64,000 nucleotides of DNA from Micromonospora peucetia (lineage in GTDB: Bacteria > Actinomycetota > Actinomycetes > Mycobacteriales > Micromonosporaceae): positions 1,612,001 to 1,676,000 of the forward strand of contig NZ_FMIC01000002.1 of the NCBI RefSeq assembly GCF_900091625.1. The letters run 5' to 3'. Positions within the stretch are counted from its first letter, which is position 1, and every line of letters starts with the position of its first letter. Of the stretch, positions 24,590-34,069 are shown piece after piece. The position numbers and the translations under genes are program-made. The notes below the pieces were generated by a model that was given only the letters and a program-made list of their open reading frames with translations, did not search any database and was not told the origin of the DNA.

Positions 24590-25906
24590 ATGGCCGGTAC
24601 CGCACCGCCAACAGTGGCCGCCTGGTCCAACTGGGCCGGCAACCAACGCGCCACCGCCACCGCCATCCTGCGCCCCACCTCCCTCGCCGACGTCACCGAA
24701 GCCGTACGCGCCGCCGCCACCACCGGGGACAGGATCAGGGCGGTGGGCAGCGGACACTCCTTCACCGGCGTCGCGGTCACCGACGCACGGCGGATGGAAC
24801 TGACCGACCTGGACACCGGGGTACGCGTCGACGTCGATCGCCGACTGGTCACCGTACCGGCCGGAACCACCCTGCGCGCGCTCAACGACCTACTCGCCGC
24901 ACATGGCCTGGCACTACCCAATCTGGGCGACATCGACGCGCAGACGATCGCCGGCGCGATCTCCACCGGCACCCACGGCACCGGCGCCGGATACGGCTGC
25001 CTGTCGACGTTCGTCGAGGCGCTCACCCTCGTCACCGGCACCGGCGAGGTGCTGCGCTGCTCCGCCGACGAGCACCCCGACGTCTTCGCCGCCGCCCGGG
25101 TGTCGCTGGGCGCGCTCGGGGTGCTCGTCGAGGTGACCCTGCGCTGCGTGGACGCCTTCATGCTCCTCGCCCACGAGCGGCCGGCGCCGTTGGAAGCCGT
25201 ACTCGACGAACTGCCCTCGCTGGTCGGGGAGCACGACCACGCCGAGTTCTACTGGTTCCCGTACACCGACCGGGTGCAGGTCAAGACCAACGACCGGGTG
25301 CCCGCCGACGACCGGCCGCTGCCCCGGTGGCGCGGTTGGCTGGACGACGAGTTCCTGTCCAACACCGTCTTCGCCGGGGCCTGCCGGCTCGGCCGCGCCG
25401 TACCGGCGCTCGCCCCGGGCATCAGCGCCGTCTCCGCCCGCGCACTCACCGAACGCCGCTACACCGGCCGCTCCGACCAGGTCTTCTGCACCCCGCGCCG
25501 GGTCCGCTTCGTGGAGATGGAGTACGCGCTGCCGCGCGACGCCCTCCGCGAGGCGCTCGACGCGCTGCGGCGGATCGTCGACGGGCTGCCGTTCAAGGTG
25601 CTCTTCCCGGTCGAGGTGCGGTTCACCGCCGCCGACGACATCTGGCTCTCCCACGGTTACGGGCGCGAGTCGGCGTACGTGGCGATCCACCAGTACGTCG
25701 GCATGCCGTACGAGCCGTACTTCCGGGCCTTCGAACAGGTCGCCGCGAGCCTCGGCGGCCGACCCCACTGGGGCAAGCTGCACTGGCGCGACGCGCAGTC
25801 ACTGGCGGCGGCCTACCCCCGCTGGGCGGACTTCCAGACACTCCGCGCCCGCCTCGACCCGCACCACCTCTTCACCAACCCTCACCTGACCCGCCTCCTC
25901 GGCTGA
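24590..25906 (+). CDS. FAD-linked oxidase, D-arabinono-1,4-lactone / L-gulonolactone oxidase type
   Basis: A 438-aa flavoprotein. The N-terminal FAD_binding_4 domain has AVGSGHSFTG, where His56 is placed to bind FAD covalently, as in aldonolactone and alditol oxidases. Further signatures are GDIDAQTIAGAISTGTHGTG and the C-terminal ALO domain with HWGKLHW. Close families include mycobacterial gulonolactone oxidase and Streptomyces alditol oxidase, so the exact sugar substrate is undecided. Start ATG 24590 has GGAG upstream; the GTG at 24584 is less suitable. Confidence 0.85.
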   Translation: MAGTAPPTVAAWSNWAGNQRATATAILRPTSLADVTEAVRAAATTGDRIRAVGSGHSFTGVAVTDARRMELTDLDTGVRVDVDRRLVTVPAGTTLRALNDLLAAHGLALPNLGDIDAQTIAGAISTGTHGTGAGYGCLSTFVEALTLVTGTGEVLRCSADEHPDVFAAARVSLGALGVLVEVTLRCVDAFMLLAHERPAPLEAVLDELPSLVGEHDHAEFYWFPYTDRVQVKTNDRVPADDRPLPRWRGWLDDEFLSNTVFAGACRLGRAVPALAPGISAVSARALTERRYTGRSDQVFCTPRRVRFVEMEYALPRDALREALDALRRIVDGLPFKVLFPVEVRFTAADDIWLSHGYGRESAYVAIHQYVGMPYEPYFRAFEQVAASLGGRPHWGKLHWRDAQSLAAAYPRWADFQTLRARLDPHHLFTNPHLTRLLG

Positions 25907-25932
25907 CAGCCCCACCCGCCGCCGCTTCTCCA

Positions 25933-25980
25933 GATCTTGGAAAAAATAGGCCCCCGGGAGGGCCGAAATCTTCCAAGATC
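25933..25980. terminator. Imperfect hairpin, copy 1 (GATCTTGGAA family)
   Basis: Outer arms GATCTTGGAA / TTCCAAGATC and an inner GGCCC / GGGCC stem form a 48-nt structure between the convergent ends of the FAD oxidase and the DUF559 gene. It may end transcription from both sides. A second copy with the same architecture lies at 27024-27075. Confidence 0.7.
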
Positions 25981-26003
25981 CGGCCGCTTGAAGAGCAGAC
26001 GGG

Positions 26004-26969
26004 TCAGCCAGGCCATCCGGCGGCTCGGAGGGCGGCGTGAAGTTGGGCGAGCACCTCCGCCGCATGGGCGCGAAGCGCCCACGCCGGGAACCGGAGCACG
26101 CGGTCGCCCTCGACCCAGAGTGCGTTCTGCCGGCGCATGTCGGCCCAGGCGGTACGCGGATCGAGGTGCTGACCGCCGTCGATCTCCACATGCACCTTCC
26201 ACTCCTCGAAGTAGGCATCCAGGTAGCGGCGTCGCCCGGCGGAGTCACGGCGGACCCTCTGTCGGGTCGGCTCCGGCAGCCCGGCGCGGCGCACCAACTC
26301 CAAAAAGTCCAACTCGGCCAGGGAATGTGCACCGCCGGCCGCGTCCCTGGCGACGTCCAGGATCAGCCTGCGACGACGCAGTCGAGGCATCCGATCGAGA
26401 ACCTCCTGCACGTCTGCACCGCACACGAGTCGCTGCTGGAAGGCTGCGGCGACGATCGCCCGGGCCTCCTCGTCGGTGCGCGCCCACTGCGCCGCGTCCA
26501 CGATCGAGCGGGCGGCGGTCGTCCGGCACGGCTGCCCGACCGCGAGCACGTCCCGCTCAGGCAGGTGGGTCGTCCGATGCGCCAGCACACCCTGAGGTAA
26601 CAGATCCCGCCTCTGGCCGGCTGGCAGCAGAAGGTGGATGACCCGCGCGGGAAAGCCGCCCAGACCTCCCGCCTGAGCAGCGGTCAGCCCACCGAGCATC
26701 GCATCCGGACCGGCAGCCAGCACCGCTGTCCACCGCAACTGAGCGGGACCGACCGGACCGTTGTGGGTGACGAAGACGGCCCGGTGGACCTGTCGCCACC
26801 GCCCGCTCGCCACCCGGTGCCGGATCGCCTTGCGGGACAGGTGCCGCAGTCCCTGGCTGAGGCTGATCACCTCATCCTGCCGGAAGAGCAGCCAGGTCAA
26901 CTCGTCGGCGTGGTCACCCGGCAGCGCCCGATTCAGTTCCGCAAGCGAAGGTTCGAAGCACGGCTTCAC
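26004..26969 (-). CDS. DUF559-type (Vsr-like nuclease fold) protein with AbiEi-like N-terminus
   Basis: A 321-aa protein. The N-terminal half resembles the type IV TA antitoxin AbiEi winged-helix region (DEVISLSQGLRHLSRKAIRH, ASGRWRQVHRAVFVTHNGP). The C-terminal 100 residues have the DUF559/PD-(D/E)XK-like pattern: ELDFLELVRRAGLPEP, RYLDAYFEEWKVHVEIDGG with the acidic residues, then RRQNALWVEGDRVLRFPAW. Such genes occur in many copies in actinobacterial accessory DNA with no proven role; defence or mobile-element association is inferred. A related hairpin lies on each side of the gene. Confidence 0.72.
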   Translation of the reverse strand: MKPCFEPSLAELNRALPGDHADELTWLLFRQDEVISLSQGLRHLSRKAIRHRVASGRWRQVHRAVFVTHNGPVGPAQLRWTAVLAAGPDAMLGGLTAAQAGGLGGFPARVIHLLLPAGQRRDLLPQGVLAHRTTHLPERDVLAVGQPCRTTAARSIVDAAQWARTDEEARAIVAAAFQQRLVCGADVQEVLDRMPRLRRRRLILDVARDAAGGAHSLAELDFLELVRRAGLPEPTRQRVRRDSAGRRRYLDAYFEEWKVHVEIDGGQHLDPRTAWADMRRQNALWVEGDRVLRFPAWALRAHAAEVLAQLHAALRAAGWPG

Positions 26970-27023
26970 GCCCCCACCCTGCCCCGAAGGCGCCCCCGTC
27001 AGCTGCCCCTGTGGACAACGTCA

Positions 27024-27075
27024 AAGATCTTGGAAAGCTCCGGCCCCTCCGAGGGCCGTTGCCCTCCAAGATCTT
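27024..27075. terminator. Imperfect hairpin, copy 2 (GATCTTGGAA family), downstream of topA
   Basis: AAGATCTTGGA (27024-27034) pairs perfectly with TCCAAGATCTT (27065-27075). The inner GGCCC/GGGCC pair is shared with the copy at 25933-25980. It is 31 bp past the topA stop and is a good terminator candidate for topA. A TGTGGACAA DnaA-box-like sequence lies just beside it at 27010. Confidence 0.7.
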
Positions 27076-27105
27076 CTGTCGCGGCGGGCGGCAGCCGTAG
27101 GGACG

Positions 27106-29946
27106 TCAGTCGGTGCTGGTGGTGGCCTTCTTCGGAGCCGCCTTCTTCGGCGGGGCCTTCTTGGCCGTCGTGGTCTTGGCCGTCGTGGTCTTCCTGGCAG
27201 CCGTGGACTTGGTCGCCGCAGCCGTCTTCTTCGCCGCCGCGGTCTTCTTGGCGGGCGCCTTCTTCGCGGGTGCCTTCTTCGCGGCGGTCTTCTTCGGCGC
27301 CGGCCCCTTCGCCCGCTTCTCGGCGAGCATCTCGGAGGCCTCCTCCATGCTCAGCGCCTCCGGGGTCTGGCCGCGCCGCAGCGACGCGTTCGTCTCGCCG
27401 TCGGTCACGTACGGGCCGAACCGGCCGTCCTTGATGACCAGCGGCTTCTCGGTCAGCGGGTCGACGCCCATCTCCCGCAGCGGCGGCGCGGCGGCGCGGC
27501 GCTGGCGGGCCTTCGGAGCGGCCAGCAGGGCCACCGCCTCGTCCAGCGTGACGGTGAACATCTTCTCTTCGGAGTCCAGCGAACGGAACTCGTCACCCTG
27601 CTTGACGTACGGGCCGTAGCGGCCGTTGTTCGCGAAGACCTCGGCGCCGTCCGGGGCCAGGCCGATCAGCCGGGGCAGGCTGAGCAGCTTCAACGCCTCG
27701 TCGAAGGTGAGCGAGTCCGGCGCCTGCGAACGCAGCAGCGACGACTTGCGCTCGCCGCTGGACACGTACGGGCCGAAGCGGCCCGACTTGAGCAGGATCG
27801 GCTCACCGGTGGCCGGGTCGTCGCCGAGCTTGCGTTCGCCCGCGCCGCCGAGGAACAGCTCGTGCACCTTCTCCGGGGTCAGCTCGTCCGGCGCCAGCCC
27901 CTCGGGGATCGGCGCCCGGTCGCCCTGCCCGCCGCCTTCCTCGCCCTCGGCGGCCGGCGTCTGCTGCTCGCCCGGCACCGCCCGCTGGAGGTACGGCCCG
28001 TAGCGGCCCACCCGGACGACGACCTCGCGGCCCTCGTCGTCGGTGAACAGCGGGATCGAGTTGACGCTGCGCGCGTCGATGTCGCTGACGTTCTCGGTGA
28101 CCAGCTTCTTCAGCCCGCCCGAGCGGGCGATGTCCCGGTCGCCGGCGCCGTTGGCGCTGCCGAAGTAGAACGCGGTGAGGAAGTCGACGGCGGCGTGGTC
28201 ACCGCCGGCGATCTCGTCCAGCTCGTTCTCCATGCTGGCGGTGAAGTCGTAGTCGACCAGGCGCGGGTAGTGCCGCTCCAGCAGGCCGATCACCGCGAAG
28301 GCCAGGAAGGTCGGGATCATCGCCTGGCCGCGCTTGGTCACGTAACCGCGGTCCTGGATGGTCTGCATGATCGACGCGTACGTCGAGGGGCGACCGATGC
28401 CCAGCTCTTCGAGGGCCTTGACCAGCGACGCCTCCGTGTAGCGCGACGGCGGCTGGGTGTGGTGGCCCTGCGCGGCCAGCTCGTCGGCGGTGAGTGGCTG
28501 GTCCTTGACCAGGTTGGGCAGTCGACGCTCGGCGTCCTCGGCCTCGGCGTTCTCGTCGTCGCTGGACTCGACGTACGCCCGCAGGAAACCCGGGTCGGTG
28601 ATGGTCTTGCCGGTGGCGCCGAAGTCGGCCTCCTCCTGGGCGGAGGAGACGGCCCGGATGCGCACCGAGACGCTGGAGCCGACGGCGTCGGTCATCTGCG
28701 AGGCGATGGTGCGCCGCCAGATCAGCTCGTAGAGCTTGAACTCCTCGCCGGAGAGCTCCTTGGCCACGTCGCCCGGGGTGCGGAAGTTGTCCCCCGCCGG
28801 GCGGATCGCCTCGTGCGCCTCCTGCGCGTTCTTCACCTTGCCGGTGTAGCGGCGCGGCTCCGGCGGCACGCTGCGCTCGCCGTACAGCTCGACGATCTGC
28901 CGGCGGGCCGCCGTGATGGCGGTCTCCGACAGGTTCACCGAGTCGGTACGCATGTAGGTGATGTAGCCGTTCTCGTAGAGCCGCTGCGCGGTGCGCATCG
29001 TCTGCTGCGACGAGAAGCGCAGCTTGCGGGCCGCCTCCTGCTGGAGGGTGGAGGTGATGAACGGCGCGTACGGGCGGCGGCGGTAGGGCTTCTCCTCGAC
29101 CCGGGTGACGGTGAACGGCCGGCCCTCAAGGCGGGCGGCGAGCCCCCGGGCGCCGCCGGAGTCGAGGTGGACGACGCCGGCGCCGGGCTTGACCCGGCCG
29201 GTGGTCGGCTCGAAGTCCTTGCCGGTGGCGATCCGGTCGCCGTTCAGCGCGACCAGGGTGGCGTTGAAGCTGCGCGGCCCCTCGCCAGCGTTCACCACGG
29301 CCAGCGTGGCGAGGATGTCCCAGTATTCGGCCGTGCGGAAGGCCATCCGCTGCCGCTCGCGCTCCACCACGATCCGGGTCGCCACGGACTGCACCCGGCC
29401 CGCCGAGAGCTTCGGCATGACCTTCTTCCACAGCACGGGCGAGACCTCGTAGCCGTAGAGGCGGTCGAGGATGCGCCGGGCCTCCTGGGCGTCGACCAGG
29501 TCCCGGTCGATCTCGCGGGGGTTGGCCACCGCCGCCTGGATGGCCGGCTTGGTGATCTCGTGGAAGACCATCCGCTTGACCGGCACCTTGGGCTTGAGCG
29601 TCTCCACCAGGTGCCAGGCGATGGCCTCGCCCTCGCGGTCCTCATCCGTCGCCAGGAAGATCTCGTCGACCTCCTTGGCCAGCTTCACCAGCTTGCTGAT
29701 CTGCTGCCTGCGGTCGGCGGAAACCACGTAGAGGGCGTGGAAGCCGTTGTCGACGTCCACCCCGAGGCGGGCCCACGGCTCGCCCTTGTACTTGGCTGGC
29801 ACGTCGGCGGCGTTGCGTGGGAGGTCCCGGACGTGGCCGAAGCTGGCCTCCACGACGTACCCCGGGCCGAGGTAGCCCGAGATCGTCTTGGCCTTCGCCG
29901 GTGACTCGACGATGACCAGACGGGTGGTTCCAGCTTTGCTCGGCAC
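27106..29946 (-). CDS. topA: DNA topoisomerase I (type IA)
   Basis: A 946-aa enzyme that relaxes negative supercoils. The N-terminal Toprim domain is RLVIVESPAKAKTISGYLGP. The active-site tyrosine is in GYITYMRTDS (about Tyr331). C-terminal TopoI-specific repeats have the form RFGPYV-G, in several copies. The last 65 residues form a Lys/Ala/Thr tail with KKAPAKK-type repeats, typical of actinobacterial TopA, where it aids processivity and DNA binding. GTG 29946 is chosen because the protein begins there with the conserved Toprim strand; upstream frames are not conserved-looking. Confidence 0.95.
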   Translation of the reverse strand: MPSKAGTTRLVIVESPAKAKTISGYLGPGYVVEASFGHVRDLPRNAADVPAKYKGEPWARLGVDVDNGFHALYVVSADRRQQISKLVKLAKEVDEIFLATDEDREGEAIAWHLVETLKPKVPVKRMVFHEITKPAIQAAVANPREIDRDLVDAQEARRILDRLYGYEVSPVLWKKVMPKLSAGRVQSVATRIVVERERQRMAFRTAEYWDILATLAVVNAGEGPRSFNATLVALNGDRIATGKDFEPTTGRVKPGAGVVHLDSGGARGLAARLEGRPFTVTRVEEKPYRRRPYAPFITSTLQQEAARKLRFSSQQTMRTAQRLYENGYITYMRTDSVNLSETAITAARRQIVELYGERSVPPEPRRYTGKVKNAQEAHEAIRPAGDNFRTPGDVAKELSGEEFKLYELIWRRTIASQMTDAVGSSVSVRIRAVSSAQEEADFGATGKTITDPGFLRAYVESSDDENAEAEDAERRLPNLVKDQPLTADELAAQGHHTQPPSRYTEASLVKALEELGIGRPSTYASIMQTIQDRGYVTKRGQAMIPTFLAFAVIGLLERHYPRLVDYDFTASMENELDEIAGGDHAAVDFLTAFYFGSANGAGDRDIARSGGLKKLVTENVSDIDARSVNSIPLFTDDEGREVVVRVGRYGPYLQRAVPGEQQTPAAEGEEGGGQGDRAPIPEGLAPDELTPEKVHELFLGGAGERKLGDDPATGEPILLKSGRFGPYVSSGERKSSLLRSQAPDSLTFDEALKLLSLPRLIGLAPDGAEVFANNGRYGPYVKQGDEFRSLDSEEKMFTVTLDEAVALLAAPKARQRRAAAPPLREMGVDPLTEKPLVIKDGRFGPYVTDGETNASLRRGQTPEALSMEEASEMLAEKRAKGPAPKKTAAKKAPAKKAPAKKTAAAKKTAAATKSTAARKTTTAKTTTAKKAPPKKAAPKKATTSTD

Positions 29947-30309
29947 GTCTCTCCCCGACCTCACTCCTGCTCGTAGCCACCGGTGCCCGGTCCGGGCCGC
30001 TTTCGACCCACCGGCCCCCGGCGGTCCGGATGTCCAACGTAACGCGCCGCCCACGTTTCGGGTTCCGCGGGCGGCAAACCGTCCCGCGGGGCGGCCTCCT
30101 GCGCCGGCGGCGGCTGGGCGTGCCGGACGGCGCCACCGTACACCGTGCGTGTGCCGCCGGGTGGGACACTGTGACGATGGCGGGCCTTCGGCCGAGGCGT
30201 CGCCCGGCCGTTTTCCGCGAGATCGCGCGCCCCGCTGTCCCGCATCGGACAGGCGTGCCGCGGGTAGGAGCCGGCCAGCCAGGCCCGCATCGGACAGGGG
30301 CGTGGTGGG
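29947..30309. other. Intergenic stretch upstream of topA
   Basis: This 363-bp gap holds the topA promoter region on the minus strand. It also has a 15-bp direct repeat (CCCGCATCGGACAGG at 30239-30253 and 30284-30298) near the 3' end of the next leftward gene. No convincing ORF, RNA or terminator is seen. Confidence 0.5.
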
Positions 30310-31053
30310 TCAGGAACGGGCTGGCCAGGCCGTCGCGGGGGCGGCGGGCGGCGGGTCCCCGACCAGCTCGGCCAGGCGGGCGAGCCGTCGGTGGCCGGTG
30401 ATCCGGTACGCCGGTCCGCCCTCGCCGGGACCGAGCAGCACCCCGGAGAGGCCGACCGCGTGGAGCGCCCCGCCGACCGGTTCCCAGCATCCCTCGTCGG
30501 CGACGCCGAGCCGGAGCAGGAAGCCGGACGGCTCGGCGGCCCCCGCCGCGGCGAGCCAGAGCCGCAGCCGCCGGCCGTCGAGGTGGAAACCGGCGGGCGG
30601 TCGCTTGCCGGTACCGCGTAGCCAGGCCACCGCGAGCGGCTTCAGCGTGCGGGCGTACGAGGTGCGCACCGCGTGCCGCCCGTCGGTGGTCGCCTCCCAG
30701 GTCGCCGCCACCCCACGCAGCGCCAACTCGGCAACGAGCACGTGCACCCGCCAGGCGGCGTCGACCACCACCGACAGCCGGGCCGTACCGCCCATCCGGA
30801 CCACCTCACCCGGGCCGGCCAGCAGCCCGGCGAGGTCGGCGAGGGACGGGTCCGCCGCCTCCGCCCCGAAGAAGGTCAGTTGCCGGGCGGACTCGTCGAC
30901 GTCGGCAGGCGGGGGAGGCGCGGCACGGCGGGCGACCGGTGCACCCCGGCCCGTGTCCGGTCGCTCGGCGCGAAGCGCGTCGTCGCCGGGGGCCAGGAAG
31001 AGCACCGGCGGCGTCTCGCGGCCCGACGGGTCACCGGTCCCGCTCAGCGACAC
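30310..31053 (-). CDS. Conserved hypothetical protein next to topA (Rv3647c-like position)
   Basis: A 247-aa soluble protein from GTG 31053, overlapping the end of the upstream lipoprotein gene by 10 bp. The C-terminal two thirds have a regular alpha/beta pattern (GTARLSVVVDAAWRVHVLVAEL, TSYARTLKPLAVAWLRGTGK, LDGRRLRLWLAAAG). The 60-residue N-terminus is Pro/Ala/Arg-rich. Mycobacteria carry an unknown gene (Rv3647c) in the same place relative to topA; orthology is inferred from position only. Confidence 0.65.
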   Translation of the reverse strand: MSLSGTGDPSGRETPPVLFLAPGDDALRAERPDTGRGAPVARRAAPPPPADVDESARQLTFFGAEAADPSLADLAGLLAGPGEVVRMGGTARLSVVVDAAWRVHVLVAELALRGVAATWEATTDGRHAVRTSYARTLKPLAVAWLRGTGKRPPAGFHLDGRRLRLWLAAAGAAEPSGFLLRLGVADEGCWEPVGGALHAVGLSGVLLGPGEGGPAYRITGHRRLARLAELVGDPPPAAPATAWPARS

Positions 31054-31586
31054 TCCGGCACCTCGTCGAAGGCGCGTTTCAACTCCTCGGAGTTGAGCCG
31101 GCTGGTGTCGAGCGCGCTGGCGTCGTACTCCTTGTTCAGGGTGTCCACCGCGGCGCGGACGCCGTCGTAGAAGACGGTGGGCTGGCCGGTGCCCAGCCCG
31201 TCGATGGTGTCGCGGGCCCTGCCGTACGCGTCGCGCACCTTCTCCAACGAGGCGCGGAAGCCCGCGGACACCTCCGCGCCGTGCTCGGCCTCCGGGATGC
31301 CGGCCTCCTCGACCTTGCGTCGGGCGGTCTCGCTGGCCTGCTCCGCGCCGCCGAAGAGCCGCACCAGGTTCTCCTTCGCCTGTCCCGGGGTGGTCTGGGC
31401 GGTCATCTGCTGGTCGGTGCTGCTGGTCAGCTTGCTGATCTCGGCCCGCCACGGGGTGAGCGCCGAGCAGACCGACGCCGCCCACGCCTGCGGGCTGGGA
31501 CCGCCGCCGCAGCCCGCCGTCACGAGTACGAGCGTGGCCAGGACCACCGTGAGCTTTCCGGCGGCTGCCGCCCGGCGCGTACGCAT
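31044..31586 (-). CDS. Lipoprotein of unknown function
   Basis: A 180-aa exported lipoprotein. It has a twin-Arg-containing basic start (MRTRRAAAAGK), a hydrophobic segment and the lipobox LVTAGC at about residues 22-27. The mature part is helical with CSALTPWRAEISKL and a final Cys (PECR), which may pair with the first. Domain not recognised. Its 3' end overlaps the next gene by 10 bp, implying coupling. Confidence 0.75.
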   Translation of the reverse strand: MRTRRAAAAGKLTVVLATLVLVTAGCGGGPSPQAWAASVCSALTPWRAEISKLTSSTDQQMTAQTTPGQAKENLVRLFGGAEQASETARRKVEEAGIPEAEHGAEVSAGFRASLEKVRDAYGRARDTIDGLGTGQPTVFYDGVRAAVDTLNKEYDASALDTSRLNSEELKRAFDEVPECR

Positions 31587-31699
31587 GCGTTGCAGCGTAC
31601 GGCCTCTGTCGAGCCTGGGCAGCGGACAGGTTTGCCGGGTGGTACGGGCGGTCCCCGGCCGGCCGCTCGGGCCGACCGGGGACCGGAATGCCGGACGGA

Positions 31700-34069
31700 T
31701 CAGGCGTTGACCGGCTCCGACCGCTGACCCGGGCTGCCCGCACCCGCGTCGGAGTCGGAGTCGTCCATCGCCACACCCTTGCGCTTGCTGAACACCACCG
31801 CCGCGACGATGACCAGCGTCGCCGCCACGGCGATCCCCACCCGCAGGGCGGTGTTCCGCTCGTCGCCCACGCTCCACGCCACCACGGCCGGCGCGATCAG
31901 CAGCGAGACCAGGTTCATCACCTTGATCAGCGGGTTGATCGCCGGGCCGGCGGTGTCCTTGAACGGGTCGCCGACGGTGTCACCGATGACCGTCGCGGCG
32001 TGCGACTCGGAGCCCTTGCCGCCGTACGCGCCGTCCTCGACGAGCTTCTTGGCGTTGTCCCAGGCACCGCCCGAGTTGGACAGGAAGACCGCCATCAGCG
32101 TGCCGGCCCCGATCGCCCCGGCCAGGTACGCCGCCAGCGCGCCCGGCCCGAGGCCGAAGCCCACCGCGATCGGCGCGAGGATGGCGAGCAGGCCCGGGGT
32201 CACCAGCTCGCGCTGCGCGTCCCGGGTGCAGATGTCGACGACCTTGCCGTACTCGGGACGCTGGGTGCCGTCCATGATGCCGGGCAGCTCGCGGAACTGC
32301 CGGCGTACCTCCATCACGACCGCGCCCGCCGAGCGGGAGACCGCGTTGATGGCCAGGCCGGAGAAGAGGAACACCACGGCCGCACCGATGATCAGGCCGA
32401 CCAGGTTGCGCGGGTTCGCCACGTTCAGCGAGTTGAGGATCTCGGCACCGACGTCGGTCACCCCGGCGTCGGCGTACGCGGTGCTCAGCGTGTCGGTGTA
32501 CGAGCCGAACAGCGCCGTCGCGGCCAGCACCGCCGTGGCGATCGCGATGCCCTTGGTGATCGCCTTGGTGGTGTTGCCGACCGCGTCCAGCTCGGTGAGC
32601 GTCCGGGCGCCGTGCTCGTCGATGTCGCCGGACATCTCCGCCACGCCCTGCGCGTTGTCGGAGATGGGGCCGAAGGTGTCCATCGCGACGATCACGCCGA
32701 CCGTGGTGAGCAGGCCGGTGCCGGCCAGCGCCACGGCGAACAGCGAGAGCGTGATGGAGCTGCCGCCGAGCAGGAACGCGCCGAACACGCCGGCGCCGAT
32801 CAGCAGCGCCGAGTAGACCGCCGACTCCAGGCCGATGCTGATGCCGGCGAGGATCACGGTGGCGGCACCGGTCTGCGAGCTCTTGCCGATGTCCTGCACC
32901 GGGCGCCGGTTGGTCTCGGTGAAGTAGCCGGTCAGCGCCTGGATCGCCGCCGCCAGCACGATGCCGATCACGACCGCGCCGATGGCGACTGTCCGCGGGT
33001 TGCCGTCGATCGGGGTGCCATCGGCGTTGGTGAGCCCACCCGCCAGCTCGCCGAAGGTGGCCGGCAGGTACGCGTACGTGGCGATCGCCACCAGCACCGC
33101 GGAGAGCACCGCCGAGATGTAGAAGGCCCGGTTGATCGCGGTCAGGCCGTTGCGGTCGGAGGCGCGCAGCCGGGTGATGAAGACGCCGATGATCGCGACG
33201 AGCACGCCGATGGTGGAGATGATCAGCGGGAAGACCAGGCCCTCCTCGCCGAAGGCTGCGCGGCCGAGGATCAGCGCGGCGACCAGGGTGACCGCGTACG
33301 ACTCGAAGAGGTCGGCGGCCATGCCGGCGCAGTCGCCCACGTTGTCGCCCACGTTGTCGGCGATGGTGGCGGCGTTGCGCGGGTCGTCCTCGGGGATGCC
33401 CTGCTCGACCTTGCCGACCAGGTCGGCACCGACGTCGGCGGCCTTGGTGAAGATGCCGCCGCCGACCCGCATGAACATGGCGAGCAGTGCGGCGCCGAAG
33501 CCGAAGCCCTCCAGCACGGTCGGCGCGTCGCCCCGGTAGAAGAGCACGACCAGCGCGGCGCCGAAGAGGCCGAGGCCGACGGTGAGGAAGCCGACCACGC
33601 CACCGGTGCGGAAGGCGATCTTCATCGCGGCCTCGCGGCCACCCTCGCGCTCCCGGGCGGCGGCGGCGACCCGCAGGTTGGCCCGGGTGGCCAGCCACAT
33701 GCCGGCGCCGCCGATGAACGCGCTGAACAACGCGCCCACGACGAAGAAGGCGGACCGGCCGATCTTCACCGCCGTCTCGCTGCCGTCGGTGTCGTGCACC
33801 GGCAGCAGGAAGAGCAGCACCACGGCGATGACCACGAAGATCGCCAGGGTGCGGAACTGCCGGATCAGGTAGGCCGAGGCGCCCTCCTGGACCGCGCCGG
33901 AGATCTCCTGCATTTTGTTGGTGCCCTTGCCGGCGGCCAGCACGGCCTTCGTCAGCGCGCCGGCGAAGGCGAGCGCCACCAGCGCGAGCACCGCGGCGAT
34001 GACGACGTACGTGACGTTGTTTCCGGTGAGGGAGATCCCGCCGCCCTCGGCGGCCAAGGTCTCGGACAT
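31700..34069 (-). CDS. hppA: Membrane-bound proton-translocating pyrophosphatase, K+-independent type
   Basis: A 789-aa polytopic enzyme with about 16 membrane segments that couples PPi hydrolysis to H+ export. Signature sequences are GGGIFTKAADVGADLVGKVE, NVGDNVGDCAGMAADLFESY and the C-terminal NSGGAWDNAKK. At GNTTKAITKG (Lys about residue 502) the Lys is the residue linked to K+-independence in this family; K+-dependent forms have Ala there. ATG 34069 has GGAGGA upstream. The same gene lies between topA and bldG in Streptomyces. Confidence 0.94.
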   Translation of the reverse strand: MSETLAAEGGGISLTGNNVTYVVIAAVLALVALAFAGALTKAVLAAGKGTNKMQEISGAVQEGASAYLIRQFRTLAIFVVIAVVLLFLLPVHDTDGSETAVKIGRSAFFVVGALFSAFIGGAGMWLATRANLRVAAAAREREGGREAAMKIAFRTGGVVGFLTVGLGLFGAALVVLFYRGDAPTVLEGFGFGAALLAMFMRVGGGIFTKAADVGADLVGKVEQGIPEDDPRNAATIADNVGDNVGDCAGMAADLFESYAVTLVAALILGRAAFGEEGLVFPLIISTIGVLVAIIGVFITRLRASDRNGLTAINRAFYISAVLSAVLVAIATYAYLPATFGELAGGLTNADGTPIDGNPRTVAIGAVVIGIVLAAAIQALTGYFTETNRRPVQDIGKSSQTGAATVILAGISIGLESAVYSALLIGAGVFGAFLLGGSSITLSLFAVALAGTGLLTTVGVIVAMDTFGPISDNAQGVAEMSGDIDEHGARTLTELDAVGNTTKAITKGIAIATAVLAATALFGSYTDTLSTAYADAGVTDVGAEILNSLNVANPRNLVGLIIGAAVVFLFSGLAINAVSRSAGAVVMEVRRQFRELPGIMDGTQRPEYGKVVDICTRDAQRELVTPGLLAILAPIAVGFGLGPGALAAYLAGAIGAGTLMAVFLSNSGGAWDNAKKLVEDGAYGGKGSESHAATVIGDTVGDPFKDTAGPAINPLIKVMNLVSLLIAPAVVAWSVGDERNTALRVGIAVAATLVIVAAVVFSKRKGVAMDDSDSDAGAGSPGQRSEPVNA

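Noticed and set aside
26761..29904. 1047-codon plus-strand frame opposite topA
   Set aside because: Antisense shadow; it lacks a ribosome-binding site and any domain, while topA motifs are complete on the other strand.
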